The position numbers were made by a program, and so were the translations under genes. This document shows positions 47,020 to 55,977 of a stretch of DNA of 64,000 nucleotides, piece by piece. How positions within the stretch are numbered: the first letter of the stretch is position 1; each line of letters starts with the position of its first letter. Source of the DNA: Acidobacteriaceae bacterium (lineage in GTDB: Bacteria; Acidobacteriota; Terriglobia; Terriglobales; Acidobacteriaceae); assembly GCA_030041435.1 (NCBI GenBank), contig JASHNW010000069.1, positions 1-64,000 of the forward strand. The letters run 5' to 3'. A model generated the notes under the pieces. It was not told where the DNA came from and ran no database searches. It worked only from the letters and a program-made list of their open reading frames with translations.

Positions 47020-49179
47020 ATGTCCCGTGCCGCTATAACGCGCGTTATGTTCGCGATGCTCAGCCTCGCTGTAGCTGGGTGCGGAACCATGGACTTCCCC
47101 TCGGCGGCGGCCAATGCGGGCTTCTCGATCCATGCATCGGCGCAGTCCGTGGCGACGAATGGCGAGGTTGCGCTCAACGCTATCCTTCCGTCAGGCGAGC
47201 CGGCGGCGGTTACCTGGAGCATCGCGTTCGGGAACAATGCCCCCACGCTTGGCGAGGGGCACGTTGACGCGACTGGCATTTACACCGCGCCGGGATCCCT
47301 GTCCGCCGACGCCGTGCAGGTCCGCATCGAGGCGAAGCTGGAGAGCAATCCGGCGAGCGCCGCGTCGCTCACTCTGCAGGTTCATCCCGGTTTTGTGCAG
47401 CCGCTTCTGCCGCAGAATGTGGCTCTGACACCGGGAGCGACCGCAGAAGCGACAGCACAGATAGCGGAAGTCGACGCAGGCGAAGTGAAGTGGTCGCTCG
47501 GCACATCACCTTCGGGAGGGAAGTCGGCGCCCGGAGAACTCGGTACGCTGAACAGTTCCGGCTGCCGGCGCGGCTCGGACCGCTACACCACGTGCAGTGT
47601 GGTTTATGGCGCGCCGACTACGCTTCCGGCGCAGCAAGTCTATCTCATCGCCGCGATCAACGGGGCCACGGTAACCTCGCCGCTGCGTGTGCTGCTCGAC
47701 AATCGCGGAATTGTAAGCGATCCGGTTACAAATCAGTCGATCCAGACGGGCCCGGCAGCGCTGGGAACCTCCGGTGGCAACGACGGCGACTACGACACAT
47801 ACGAGGACAAGGACGGAAATTCGTATGTTGCCGATTGTTGCGGCGGCACGCTGGGCGCGCTGGTGGAAGACGAGCAGAAAAACCAGTACATCCTCAGCAA
47901 CAATCATGTTCTGGCTGAATCGGATCAGGGCCACGCGGGGGACACGATCGATCAACCGGCGCTGATTGACGGCGCCTGCACGCCACTCAGCCGCCCGGGA
48001 TCGACGCTGCATCCACTGGCCACGCTGAAGTATTTCGTCCCGCTGCAGTCGGCGCAGACGAATGTGGATGCGGCGCTGGCTCTGCCGGCTCCGGGAGCCG
48101 TCGATCCGACGGGCAGCATTCTCGAGCTCGGCGCATCGGGGCCGGAACACGCCCTGGCTGCGGCTCCGCCGATGGCCGGCCATGGCGAGGCGCTGACGGC
48201 GAGCGATCTCGGCATGGATGTGGTGAAAAGCGGGCGCACCACCGGTCTCACCTGCTCCAGCATCGACGCGGTCGCGCTCACGGTGAAGATCGACTACTAC
48301 AAGGATTGCGCGGAGACGCAGCCGTACACGACGAAGATCTTTACGAACCAAATCGGCATCGGCGGACCGCACTTCACGGACAGCGGCGACTCCGGCGCCT
48401 TAGTCCTTGATGCCAGCAACTCCGAAGCGATCGGTCTTTACTTCGCCGGTGGGACCGACGATGACGGCCATGGCCTGAGCGTTGCGAACCCCATCGGCGA
48501 TGTGCTGCGCGAACTGGGCGCGCAGGCGGGCAGCCGCATGAGCCTGGTTGGCACGACTACCCCTCATGCCATTGCGTGCCTCCGTTACGATCCGGCGGTG
48601 CCGCAGACCGCGCCTCATGTCTCGGCAGCGATGCTCGAAGAGGCGCAGTCCGTCGCCGAAGGGGCTGGGGCGGCGTTGCGTGGACCGGGCATTTTGGGCG
48701 AGGCCGCCGGCAGCAGCCTTGACAGTCCCGGCGATGCGGCTATCGATGTCTACGTGGATCGGCCGAACGCCGCAGTGCCGCAGACCGTCGGCGGCCTGCG
48801 GACCCAGGTCATCGTCACGGATGCAGCATCGGTTGCGCGCGGTGAACCGCCCGCGCTGCCCGCGCTCGAGCCGGGCATCCATTTACCGGCTGCCGTGCTC
48901 GCAGACGCGACCGCCGTGGAGCAGCGTGTGGCTCCGCAACTGATGGCCGATCCGGCGATCTTCGGTGTGGGCGTGACGCAAAGCCTCGACAATCCGTCGG
49001 AGGCCGCGCTGCTCGTGCTCGTCGATATCGGCCGGAATCCCCGCTCGATGCCGGTCGTGATCGGCGGCCTGCGCGTGCACTATCTGCGTCTGCATCGGTT
49101 CCACACCACGCGCGCCCGCGAAGCCGTCGCCGATCAGCCCTCGGCCTGTTCGCTGAAGGGATACATTCCCACTCACTGA
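47020..49179 (+). CDS. Secreted trypsin-like serine protease lipoprotein
   Basis: This 719-aa protein has a lipoprotein signal with lipobox LAVAGC (about residues 16-21). N-terminal Ig-like domains (about 30-230) contain VTWSIAFGNNAPTLGEGHVD. A chymotrypsin-like protease domain follows with a plausible triad: H296 in SNNHVLAES, D350 in TNVDAALALP and S458 in DSGDSGALVLD. After it, two similar modules (about 555-620 and 640-700) share SLDxPxxAA, VxVD and VGGLR/IGGLR. The order is reminiscent of trypsin-like enzymes found in outer-membrane surface lipoproteins. Two Cys in ADCCGG may form a disulfide. The substrate is unknown. Confidence 0.84.
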   Translation: MSRAAITRVMFAMLSLAVAGCGTMDFPSAAANAGFSIHASAQSVATNGEVALNAILPSGEPAAVTWSIAFGNNAPTLGEGHVDATGIYTAPGSLSADAVQVRIEAKLESNPASAASLTLQVHPGFVQPLLPQNVALTPGATAEATAQIAEVDAGEVKWSLGTSPSGGKSAPGELGTLNSSGCRRGSDRYTTCSVVYGAPTTLPAQQVYLIAAINGATVTSPLRVLLDNRGIVSDPVTNQSIQTGPAALGTSGGNDGDYDTYEDKDGNSYVADCCGGTLGALVEDEQKNQYILSNNHVLAESDQGHAGDTIDQPALIDGACTPLSRPGSTLHPLATLKYFVPLQSAQTNVDAALALPAPGAVDPTGSILELGASGPEHALAAAPPMAGHGEALTASDLGMDVVKSGRTTGLTCSSIDAVALTVKIDYYKDCAETQPYTTKIFTNQIGIGGPHFTDSGDSGALVLDASNSEAIGLYFAGGTDDDGHGLSVANPIGDVLRELGAQAGSRMSLVGTTTPHAIACLRYDPAVPQTAPHVSAAMLEEAQSVAEGAGAALRGPGILGEAAGSSLDSPGDAAIDVYVDRPNAAVPQTVGGLRTQVIVTDAASVARGEPPALPALEPGIHLPAAVLADATAVEQRVAPQLMADPAIFGVGVTQSLDNPSEAALLVLVDIGRNPRSMPVVIGGLRVHYLRLHRFHTTRAREAVADQPSACSLKGYIPTH

Positions 49180-49189
49180 ACGGAACCGG

Positions 49190-50617
49190 TCAGCTCTGCA
49201 GAGCCTCCACCACCTGCGGTGACGGAACCTCAGCGCGGAAATCCCCCTCCCACCGCGCGACCACAGCACAGGCCAGGCAGTTGCCCACCACGTTCACGAC
49301 CGTGCGTCCCATATCCATCAGCGCGTCGATCCCAAGAATGACCAGGATCGGCTCGACCGGCAGGCCGAAGATGGAGGCGGTTGCCAGCAGCAGCACCAGG
49401 CCGGCGCGCGGAACGCCCGCGACGCCCTTGCTGGTGAGCATCAGCGTAAAAAGCATGGCAGCCTGGCGGCCGAGGCTCATGTGGATGCCCGCCGCCTGCG
49501 CCGTAAAGATGGCCGCCAGCGACAAATACAGCGCCGATCCCGCGAGATTGAAACTGTAGCCGGTCGGAATCACAAAGGCGACAATGCGGCGCGGCACGCC
49601 GAACGCTTCCATCTCTTCCATGGCGCGGGGCAGTGCAGCCTCGCTGGTGCTGGTGGCAAAGGCGATCGTGGCCGGTTCGGCAATGGCGCGAAGGAACTCC
49701 CGCAGGGGGATGCGCGCGAGCAGCAGCACGGGCAGCATGCCGAGCAGCGCGAATGCGACCAGCGCGACATAGAGCGTGAGCAGCAGCTTGCCGAGGTTCA
49801 GCATGACGCCAAGCCCCGAGGTCGCCACGGTGTAGGCCAGCGCGCCGCCCACGCCGAGCGGCGCGGCGAGCATGACGATGTTGGTAAAGGCGAACATCGT
49901 CTCCGTCAGCGATTCGGCGAGTCGCATCATGGGCGCGCGCTTTGCCTCGCTTAACCGCCCCAGGGCCAGCCCAAACAGAATGGCGAAGACGACGACCTGC
50001 AGGATCTGATTCTCGGCGACGGCGCTGGCGATGTTCTCCGGAAACACATGGATCAGAAACTGCTGCCAGGAGAGCGACTGGGTCGCGCCGGAGGCGAGCG
50101 TTGCCGTGCTGCCTGCTGCGTGCGCGGCGGATAAGTCGAGTCCCACGCCGGCTCTTGAAATATCGATGGCCGCGAGCCCAATCAAAAGCGCAACCGTCGT
50201 CAGCACCTCAAAGTAGACGAGCGACTTCAGTCCCAGGCGGCCGACCGTACGCGCTTCGGCATGCCCGGCAATGCCGGTGATCAGGGTGCCCAGGATGAGC
50301 GGCGCGACGATCACCCGGATCAGCCGCAGAAAGATATCGCTGAGGACGCGGCTGGCCAGGGCGGCACGCGGCGCATCGACGCCCAGTTCAATGCCGGCGA
50401 TCATGGCGAAGAAGATCCAGGCCGTCAGCGACCGCCTGCGCGCTGCCGCGCCGGCGAGCAGGACCAGGGCAAGCACGCGCAACGCCACGGTCTCCGCACG
50501 CAACGCCGGCCAAATCGTCTGCGCAATCGCTCCGAGGGCGTAGAGCGCCAGTCCGGCAGCAACGACCGTTGCGACATTTCGCGTGCCCGCCGTGGAATTC
50601 GAAGCATCCGCGCTCAT
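49190..50617 (-). CDS. Dicarboxylate/amino acid:cation symporter (DAACS family)
   Basis: The ATG at 50617 gives 475 aa. Around ten hydrophobic segments are present, with the family core: FLRLIRVIVAPLILGTLITG, NIVMLAAPLGVGGALAYTVA, PATIAFATSTSEAALPRAME (the Ser-rich TxSSxx-like re-entrant loop), IVAFVIPTGYSFNLAGSALY, and ALMDMGRTVVNVVGNCLACA (the substrate-binding D and NxxG regions). This matches GltP/DctA transporters, which take up aspartate, glutamate, succinate or fumarate with H+ or Na+. It converges with the protease lipoprotein gene (10-bp gap). It probably supplies C4 acids; specificity is not readable. Confidence 0.93.
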   Translation of the reverse strand: MSADASNSTAGTRNVATVVAAGLALYALGAIAQTIWPALRAETVALRVLALVLLAGAAARRRSLTAWIFFAMIAGIELGVDAPRAALASRVLSDIFLRLIRVIVAPLILGTLITGIAGHAEARTVGRLGLKSLVYFEVLTTVALLIGLAAIDISRAGVGLDLSAAHAAGSTATLASGATQSLSWQQFLIHVFPENIASAVAENQILQVVVFAILFGLALGRLSEAKRAPMMRLAESLTETMFAFTNIVMLAAPLGVGGALAYTVATSGLGVMLNLGKLLLTLYVALVAFALLGMLPVLLLARIPLREFLRAIAEPATIAFATSTSEAALPRAMEEMEAFGVPRRIVAFVIPTGYSFNLAGSALYLSLAAIFTAQAAGIHMSLGRQAAMLFTLMLTSKGVAGVPRAGLVLLLATASIFGLPVEPILVILGIDALMDMGRTVVNVVGNCLACAVVARWEGDFRAEVPSPQVVEALQS

Positions 50618-50696
50618 GGATTGCCAGCATACCCTGTTTCGCGAGACTGTATCGCTCGCTTCTGCGTGCTTTATCCTGACCTCAGGATTGCCTGCC

Positions 50697-51236
50697 ATGC
50701 GAGTTTTAGCCGCTGCCGCCTTTCTTTCGTTGTTTGCCGTCTGTTTTCCTTCTCATGCGCAATTGCTCGATCCGCTGACGGCGAAACAGCCCTCCAGCCA
50801 GTCGGGTAATCCGCTGACGGATCCCGGTGTGACACCCGGCATCGAGTTTCTCTACAAACTGGAAGCGAAATTTGCAGCCGATACTGCGAAGGGCGGTGGC
50901 CCCGCCTTTGCCGCGTGGTTCGCACCCGATGCGGTGACCCTGGCCAATGGGAAAGCTCCGGTCATGGGGCACGACGCGATTGCAGCCGGGGCTACCTGGT
51001 CTCCGAATAGCTATCAGCTCACCTGGACGCCCGAGGGCGCGCGCATGGCGTCGAGCGGCGACATGGGTTTTACCTGGGGTCATTACGAAGGTGTCGCAAA
51101 GGACAACGAGGGGAATACCGTCAAAACATCCGGTCGTTACATGACGGTCTGGAAGAAGCAGCCGGACGGCACATGGAAGGTTGAATTGGATTCCAGCAAC
51201 GACGGTCCCCCGGCGGATTGCTGCAGCCTGCACTAA
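50697..51236 (+). CDS. Exported SnoaL/DUF4440-like protein
   Basis: The ATG at 50697 gives 179 aa with a signal peptide MRVLAAAAFLSLFAVCFPSHAQ. The mature part is an NTF2-like fold: FLYKLEAKFAADTAKGGGPA, FAAWFAPDAVTLANGKAPVM (motif of the DUF4440 group), LTWTPEGARMASSGDMGFTW and GRYMTVWKKQPDGTWKVELD. These proteins bind small hydrophobic ligands or act as enzymes, but most are uncharacterised. A C-terminal Cys pair (DCCSLH) is unusual and may bind metal or form a disulfide. It is divergent from the symporter gene. Confidence 0.88.
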   Translation: MRVLAAAAFLSLFAVCFPSHAQLLDPLTAKQPSSQSGNPLTDPGVTPGIEFLYKLEAKFAADTAKGGGPAFAAWFAPDAVTLANGKAPVMGHDAIAAGATWSPNSYQLTWTPEGARMASSGDMGFTWGHYEGVAKDNEGNTVKTSGRYMTVWKKQPDGTWKVELDSSNDGPPADCCSLH

Positions 51237-51383
51237 TCGTAACTTTCCGGCTGGTTACTGTACTCATTGGGTACATCGGGCACCTCGATAACCCGAACGG
51301 GTCACGCTGACGCATGCGGTTCTCTGTGAAAATCTTCCTGATCCAATGAGTTCGTCAAGGCCAACTGGAGTCCGCGGAGCGGC

Positions 51384-53024
51384 ATGACCTACGGGACGAT
51401 CCCTGCGCAGCAAGGCGAAGCGGAGCGGCTGAAATCCCTGCTGGCGTACGACATTCTCGATACGCCTCCCGATCCGGCCTTTGACGAGATTGTCCGCGTT
51501 GCTGCGCAGGTGACCGGCGCACCCTATGCTTACCTCGGTTTCCTCGACGCGAATCGGCTGTGGTTCAAGTCGCGTGTCGGATTCCCGGAGCCGGAGTTGC
51601 CGCGGGCTGCGACCGCTTGCCAATTCACCATTCTCGAAGCGGATCCGCTGCTGATTCCGGACGCGGCAGCCGATGGCCGCTTTCCGTCGACCGGCCTGCC
51701 TCTTGCTCGCAACCTCCACTGCCGCTCGTATCTCGGCGCACCCCTGCACAGCGCGACGGGTGCAGTGGGGACGTTGGCGGTCGCTTCTCCGCAGCCGGAT
51801 GCATTTACCGAAGAGCATGCATCGATCGTGGGTGTGCTGGCGCGACAGGTGATCACGCGGCTGGAGCATGCCATTCACGCGCGCGCCCAGGAGCGCGCCA
51901 TTCGCAGCCGCCAGCGCATCGAGCGTGCGTTGACCGTGGAACGCAACTTCGTCTCCGCGGTACTGGACTCGACGACCGCTCTGGTGCTGGTCCTGGATAC
52001 GGCCGGCCGCATCGTCCGCTTCAATCGCGCCTGTGAAGAGACTTCGGGATACACGTACGCCGAACTGGTGGGCCGCGCGTTTCCGCCCGAACTATTTTTG
52101 CCGGAAGAGCGTCCGCTGGCCACCGAACTGCTGCGGCGGGCCGGCAGCGGTTCCGTGGGCCAGCCCTGCGAGATGCAATGGATGTCGCGCGACGGCAGCC
52201 GTCGCTGCATTGCCTGGAACACCACGACGCTGACCGACGGCGTTGGCGAGATCAACTTCATTATCATGACCGGCGTCGACGTGACCGAGCAGCGCCGTCT
52301 GGATCGCATGAAAGACGAGTTCATCTCGACGGTGAGCCATGAGCTGCGCACACCGCTTACCTCGCTGCGGGCGGCGCTGGGCCTGATCGGCGGTGGGGTG
52401 CTCGACAAGCGCCCGGAAAAAGCCGTTCAGATGATGGACGTGGCGATCGGGAACTGTGACCGCCTGATTCGGCTCGTCAACGATATTCTGGACTTCGAAC
52501 GCATCGGCGCCGGGCGGCTTCCGATGAGCTTCCAGCAGGCCGATGCGCAGGGACTTCTCGAGCGCGCGGCCGGACTGCTGGACGCGAGCGCGCAGAAGGC
52601 GGACATTGCGCTGCGGATCGAAGCTGTTTCGATGAGCCTGTTGATCGACGAGGACCGGATCCTGCAAACGCTGGGCAACCTGATCGGCAATGCCATCAAG
52701 TTTTCCCCGCGGGGCTGCGAGGTTATTCTGCGCGCGCGCCCGCTGAGCGGATCGGAAGCCGTACTTTCCGTCGAGGATTGCGGCCGTGGCATTCCGCAGG
52801 AGAAGCTCGACCTGATCTTCGAGCGTTTTCAGCAGGTGGACGCGTCCGATTCACGCACCATGGGAGGCGCGGGGCTGGGCCTGGCGATTTGCCGCAACAT
52901 CGTGCGCCAGCACGGCGGGCGCATTTGGGCGGAAAGCACGGTTGGGCAGGGAAGCACATTTCACTTTACGGTGCCGCGAGCTCCCCGGCCTGCGCCGGCT
53001 GTACAGTCTGCCCCCGCGCAGTGA
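51384..53024 (+). CDS. GAF-PAS sensor histidine kinase
   Basis: This 546-aa protein is cytosolic (no TM). Domains in order: GAF (about 20-165, AFDEIVRVAAQVTGAPYAYL and SYLGAPLHSATGAVGTLAVA), a linker helix, PAS (about 190-305, LDTAGRIVRFNRACEETSGY), HisKA with the phospho-acceptor H319 in STVSHELRTPLTSL, and HATPase_c (about 420-535) with TLGNLIGNAIKFSP (N box), VEDCGRGIPQE (G1) and GGAGLGLAICRNIV (G2). GGAG lies 5 nt before the ATG. No response regulator is adjacent, so it is an orphan kinase. The GAF domain may sense small molecules or redox state. Confidence 0.95.
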   Translation: MTYGTIPAQQGEAERLKSLLAYDILDTPPDPAFDEIVRVAAQVTGAPYAYLGFLDANRLWFKSRVGFPEPELPRAATACQFTILEADPLLIPDAAADGRFPSTGLPLARNLHCRSYLGAPLHSATGAVGTLAVASPQPDAFTEEHASIVGVLARQVITRLEHAIHARAQERAIRSRQRIERALTVERNFVSAVLDSTTALVLVLDTAGRIVRFNRACEETSGYTYAELVGRAFPPELFLPEERPLATELLRRAGSGSVGQPCEMQWMSRDGSRRCIAWNTTTLTDGVGEINFIIMTGVDVTEQRRLDRMKDEFISTVSHELRTPLTSLRAALGLIGGGVLDKRPEKAVQMMDVAIGNCDRLIRLVNDILDFERIGAGRLPMSFQQADAQGLLERAAGLLDASAQKADIALRIEAVSMSLLIDEDRILQTLGNLIGNAIKFSPRGCEVILRARPLSGSEAVLSVEDCGRGIPQEKLDLIFERFQQVDASDSRTMGGAGLGLAICRNIVRQHGGRIWAESTVGQGSTFHFTVPRAPRPAPAVQSAPAQ

Positions 53025-53038
53025 AGCAACCCGGGCGG

Positions 53039-53764
53039 TCACGATTCCAGTTCGGAATCGGATGGCTGCGCTGGCGCTGGCCGAACAGCAGGCTGAGCCG
53101 GGCGGGGCTGGCTTCCGGAATGCGGAATCATCTGGTGCATGGTCACAATGAGCGCCACCGCGGCTGACGCACTGGAGCAGCGGTAGGCATGCGCGGTGCC
53201 CGCATCGAAGTATGCGCTGTCTCCGGCGCTCATCGCGTGGACGCGGTCGCCGTGTCGAATCTCGAGGTCGCCCTGCAGCAGGTAGAGAAATTCGTATCCG
53301 GGGTGAACGTGCGGGCGCACGTCCGCCGACTTCTTCGCGGGCACAAATTCTGCATAGTACGGATCGAGAAGCCGGTCCGGAACCATGTACGCCAGGCTTT
53401 CAAAGTAGTAGGTGGGGTCCTCGACGCCCGACTGCGGCAGCCGCACGCGTTCGCTGCGGCGGTGGATCCGGAACAGGGGGTGCGGTTCGGGTTCGAAGAA
53501 GTACGACAAATCGCGGCCGAAAACCATCGCGATACGCGCCAGGTTGCGCAGCGTTGGAACAACGCGCCCGGTCTCGAGTTGGGAAAGAAAGCTGGCAGAC
53601 AGCCCGGCGTGGCGTCCCAGTTCCACCAGTCCCATGGAGCGCTTGAGACGCAGCCTGCGGATGCGCTCGCCAATGCGCTTTTCTGCAATGAACGCGTCGG
53701 CCGATGGCGCGTCGGCCGGGGCCGAATCGAAGTGCGGTGCGGCTGGTTCGAGCTTGCTTTCCAT
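53039..53764 (-). CDS. XRE-type HTH regulator with C-terminal cupin domain
   Basis: This 241-aa protein has an N-terminal XRE helix-turn-helix (about 30-90, GERIRRLRLKRSMGLVELGR and GLSASFLSQLETGRVVPTLR). A C-terminal cupin domain (about 150-225) contains PHVHPGYEFLYLLQGDLEIR and SAGDSAYFDAGTAHAYRCSS, whose His residues are typical metal or ligand contacts. Such HTH-cupin proteins regulate carbon metabolism genes by binding a small acid. It converges with the histidine kinase gene (14-bp gap). Its target may be the divergent gene at 53931, about 165 bp upstream of its start. A Pro/Gln-rich C-terminal tail is low complexity. Confidence 0.93.
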   Translation of the reverse strand: MESKLEPAAPHFDSAPADAPSADAFIAEKRIGERIRRLRLKRSMGLVELGRHAGLSASFLSQLETGRVVPTLRNLARIAMVFGRDLSYFFEPEPHPLFRIHRRSERVRLPQSGVEDPTYYFESLAYMVPDRLLDPYYAEFVPAKKSADVRPHVHPGYEFLYLLQGDLEIRHGDRVHAMSAGDSAYFDAGTAHAYRCSSASAAVALIVTMHQMIPHSGSQPRPAQPAVRPAPAQPSDSELES

Positions 53765-53930
53765 GGCTTTGGCCCGCTGGTCGGCTGATTTTCTGCGATG
53801 GTTGAAGCTAACAAAATGTTCCCCAAATCACAAGAACTTTCGATAACGTGAATTGACGGCGGGCGCGGATTTGCGCAATTCCCTTCGCAATGTTCGGAGA
53901 TCACGCGTTGTTCTGGCGCGCGAGCAAGCC

Positions 53931-54842
53931 ATGACGAAGTCGATTCAGCGCGTTCTCATCGGCGGGGCTTCCGGCCTGATCGGATCGGCGCTGGCCGCCA
54001 CTGCGCGCCGGCAATCCATCGAGGTCACGCGCCTTGTCCGGCGACCCGCCTCAGACGCAACCGAAATTGCGTGGAATCCTGCCGATGGGGCGAACGCCGT
54101 CAATCCATCGCTGCTGGAGGGCTTCGATGGGGTGGTTCACCTCGGTGGCGCCAGCGTTGCGCGCCGGTGGACGGCGCAGCATAAGAGGGATATCGTGGAC
54201 AGCCGCGTCGCCAGCACGCGGGCGTTGTGCTCCGCGCTCGCTTCAACCCGGAATCGGCCAAAAGTCCTGATCGTTGCGTCCGGCGTGGGCATCTACGGCA
54301 ATCGCGGTGATGAAATTCTGACCGAACAGAGCGCGCCCGGGTCCGGATATCTTGCCGAGCTGAGCGTGGCATGGGAAGCAGCGGCGAAAGCTGCCGTGGA
54401 AGCCAGGGTCCGCGTCGTGCACCTGCGCCTTGGTGTGGTGCTCGATCGCGACGGAGGAGCGCTCGCGAAAATGCTCCCGGTGTTTCGCCTGGGATTGGGC
54501 GGCTGGCTGGGTTCGGGCCACCAGTGGATGAGCTGGATCAGCCTGGGCGATGTGCTGCGGGCGATCTTTTTCCTGATGGATCGCGACGACCTGGCGGGGC
54601 CGTTCAATGGGAGCTCGCCCAATCCGGTGACGAATCGAGATTTCACTCGCGCTTTGGCGCACGCTGTCCACCGTCCTGCGCTGCTCCCTGTCCCCGGAGC
54701 GGCCTTGCGGCTGATCTTCGGCGAACTGGCCGATGAGGCGCTGCTGGCCTCGCAGCGCGTCCTGCCGCAGCGCCTGCTGCAAGCCGGCTTCGTCTTTGCG
54801 GACGAGGAGATCGGGGCGACCCTGCGGGCTCTGCTAGGCTGA
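53931..54842 (+). CDS. TIGR01777-type NAD-dependent epimerase/dehydratase-like protein
   Basis: The ATG at 53931 gives 303 aa starting MTKSIQRVLIGGASGLIGSA, an atypical SDR Rossmann start with GGASGLIGS. Signatures of the family (YfcH-like) are GFDGVVHLGGASVARRWTAQ, LIVASGVGIYGNRGDEILTE, GSGYLAELSVAWEAAAKAAV and HQWMSWISLGDVLRAIFFLM, plus the C-terminal DUF1731-like helix ending PQRLLQAGFVFADEEIGATL. Function in bacteria is unclear; homologues (YfcH, SULA-like in plants) relate to cell division, photosystem or lipid matters. It is in frame with a downstream lipoprotein gene (6-bp gap), probably an operon with the FAH gene. Confidence 0.92.
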   Translation: MTKSIQRVLIGGASGLIGSALAATARRQSIEVTRLVRRPASDATEIAWNPADGANAVNPSLLEGFDGVVHLGGASVARRWTAQHKRDIVDSRVASTRALCSALASTRNRPKVLIVASGVGIYGNRGDEILTEQSAPGSGYLAELSVAWEAAAKAAVEARVRVVHLRLGVVLDRDGGALAKMLPVFRLGLGGWLGSGHQWMSWISLGDVLRAIFFLMDRDDLAGPFNGSSPNPVTNRDFTRALAHAVHRPALLPVPGAALRLIFGELADEALLASQRVLPQRLLQAGFVFADEEIGATLRALLG

Positions 54843-54848
54843 GAAGGC

Positions 54849-55964
54849 ATGAAGAGGTCGGCGTGGGCTGCGGCCGCATCAGGATGGCTGGTTGTGCTCG
54901 CTGGATGCGGGCTGGCGGGAAATCCCCAGCCGCCCACACTTTGGCTTCCCGAGCCGGTGAAGGATCTGGCCGCGGTGCGGGTGGGGAATGAAATCCACCT
55001 GCACTGGACCATGCCCAAAGACACCACCGACAAGGTCGTGCTGAAGGGCGACCAGGCTGCGCATATCTGCTGGACTGCAACTTCGGCGGAAAAGCCGACA
55101 GCGAGGCCGTTGCCCAGTACAGGCCTGCCCAACTGCGAGGCCGCCGGCGATAAGAGTTTCGCGCCGGACAAACCTGCGCAATTCACGGCGCAAATGCCGG
55201 CCACACTGCTCTCCGGGCCCTCCCGTGCCGTCGCGTATTACGTCGAGCTGCGCAATCACGCCGGCAAGACCGCGGGTCCGTCGAATCCAGCGTGGGTGGC
55301 GACGGGGACAGCTCCCTCAGCCGTGATGGACCTTCGCGCCGAGGCGAGTGCGGAGGGCATCGTGCTGCGCTGGCAGCCTGCTTCGCCACAGGCGGGCATG
55401 GTGCTCCGCATTGATCGCACCCTGGTTGCACAACCGGGCGCACCGAAACCGGGCGACACCAATGGGAATCCGCCGCCCGAGCAGCAAACGCTGGAAATCG
55501 AACTCGACAAAAGCGATCCAGGCCAGGCGCTGGACCACGATGCGGCGCTCGACCATACGTGGCGCTATACGGTCGAGCGGGTTCACCGTGTCGAGCTTAG
55601 CGGACACGCGCTGGAAGCAGCCGGTCTGCCCTCGCAGCCGGTTACGATCGTCGCGAAAGATGTCTTTCCGCCGGCGGTTCCGGCGGGTCTGGCCGTCGTC
55701 GTCGACGAAGACGCACATGCACTGGATCTATCCTGGACCCCGGACACGGAACCCGACCTTGTCGGCTATGTGGTGTACCGTCGCGACGTGACGGCAGGAT
55801 CCGCGCTGGAGCGAGTCTCCGGAAAAGTGCCAGTCGTGCCGCCGTCGTTCGAGGACAAGGACGTTGCCGCCGGCCATCGTTATGCCTATTCCGTCAGCGC
55901 CGTCGATCGGGACGGAAACGAGAGCGACCGCTCAGCCGATGTGGAAGAGGGACTGCCGCAATGA
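54849..55964 (+). CDS. Fibronectin type III lipoprotein
   Basis: This 371-aa protein has a lipoprotein signal with lipobox VVLAGC (about residues 15-20). It contains at least three fibronectin III-like beta sandwiches: about 35-150 (VKDLAAVRVGNEIHLHWTMP), about 155-270 (PSAVMDLRAEASAEGIVLRW) and about 275-370 (VPAGLAVVVDEDAHALDLSW and GYVVYRRDV). Such surface lipoproteins usually bind other proteins or glycans. It follows the TIGR01777 gene by 6 bp and precedes the FAH gene by 13 bp, so all three may be cotranscribed, though no functional link is apparent. Confidence 0.87.
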   Translation: MKRSAWAAAASGWLVVLAGCGLAGNPQPPTLWLPEPVKDLAAVRVGNEIHLHWTMPKDTTDKVVLKGDQAAHICWTATSAEKPTARPLPSTGLPNCEAAGDKSFAPDKPAQFTAQMPATLLSGPSRAVAYYVELRNHAGKTAGPSNPAWVATGTAPSAVMDLRAEASAEGIVLRWQPASPQAGMVLRIDRTLVAQPGAPKPGDTNGNPPPEQQTLEIELDKSDPGQALDHDAALDHTWRYTVERVHRVELSGHALEAAGLPSQPVTIVAKDVFPPAVPAGLAVVVDEDAHALDLSWTPDTEPDLVGYVVYRRDVTAGSALERVSGKVPVVPPSFEDKDVAAGHRYAYSVSAVDRDGNESDRSADVEEGLPQ

Positions 55965-55977
55965 TGGAGATTCGCCG

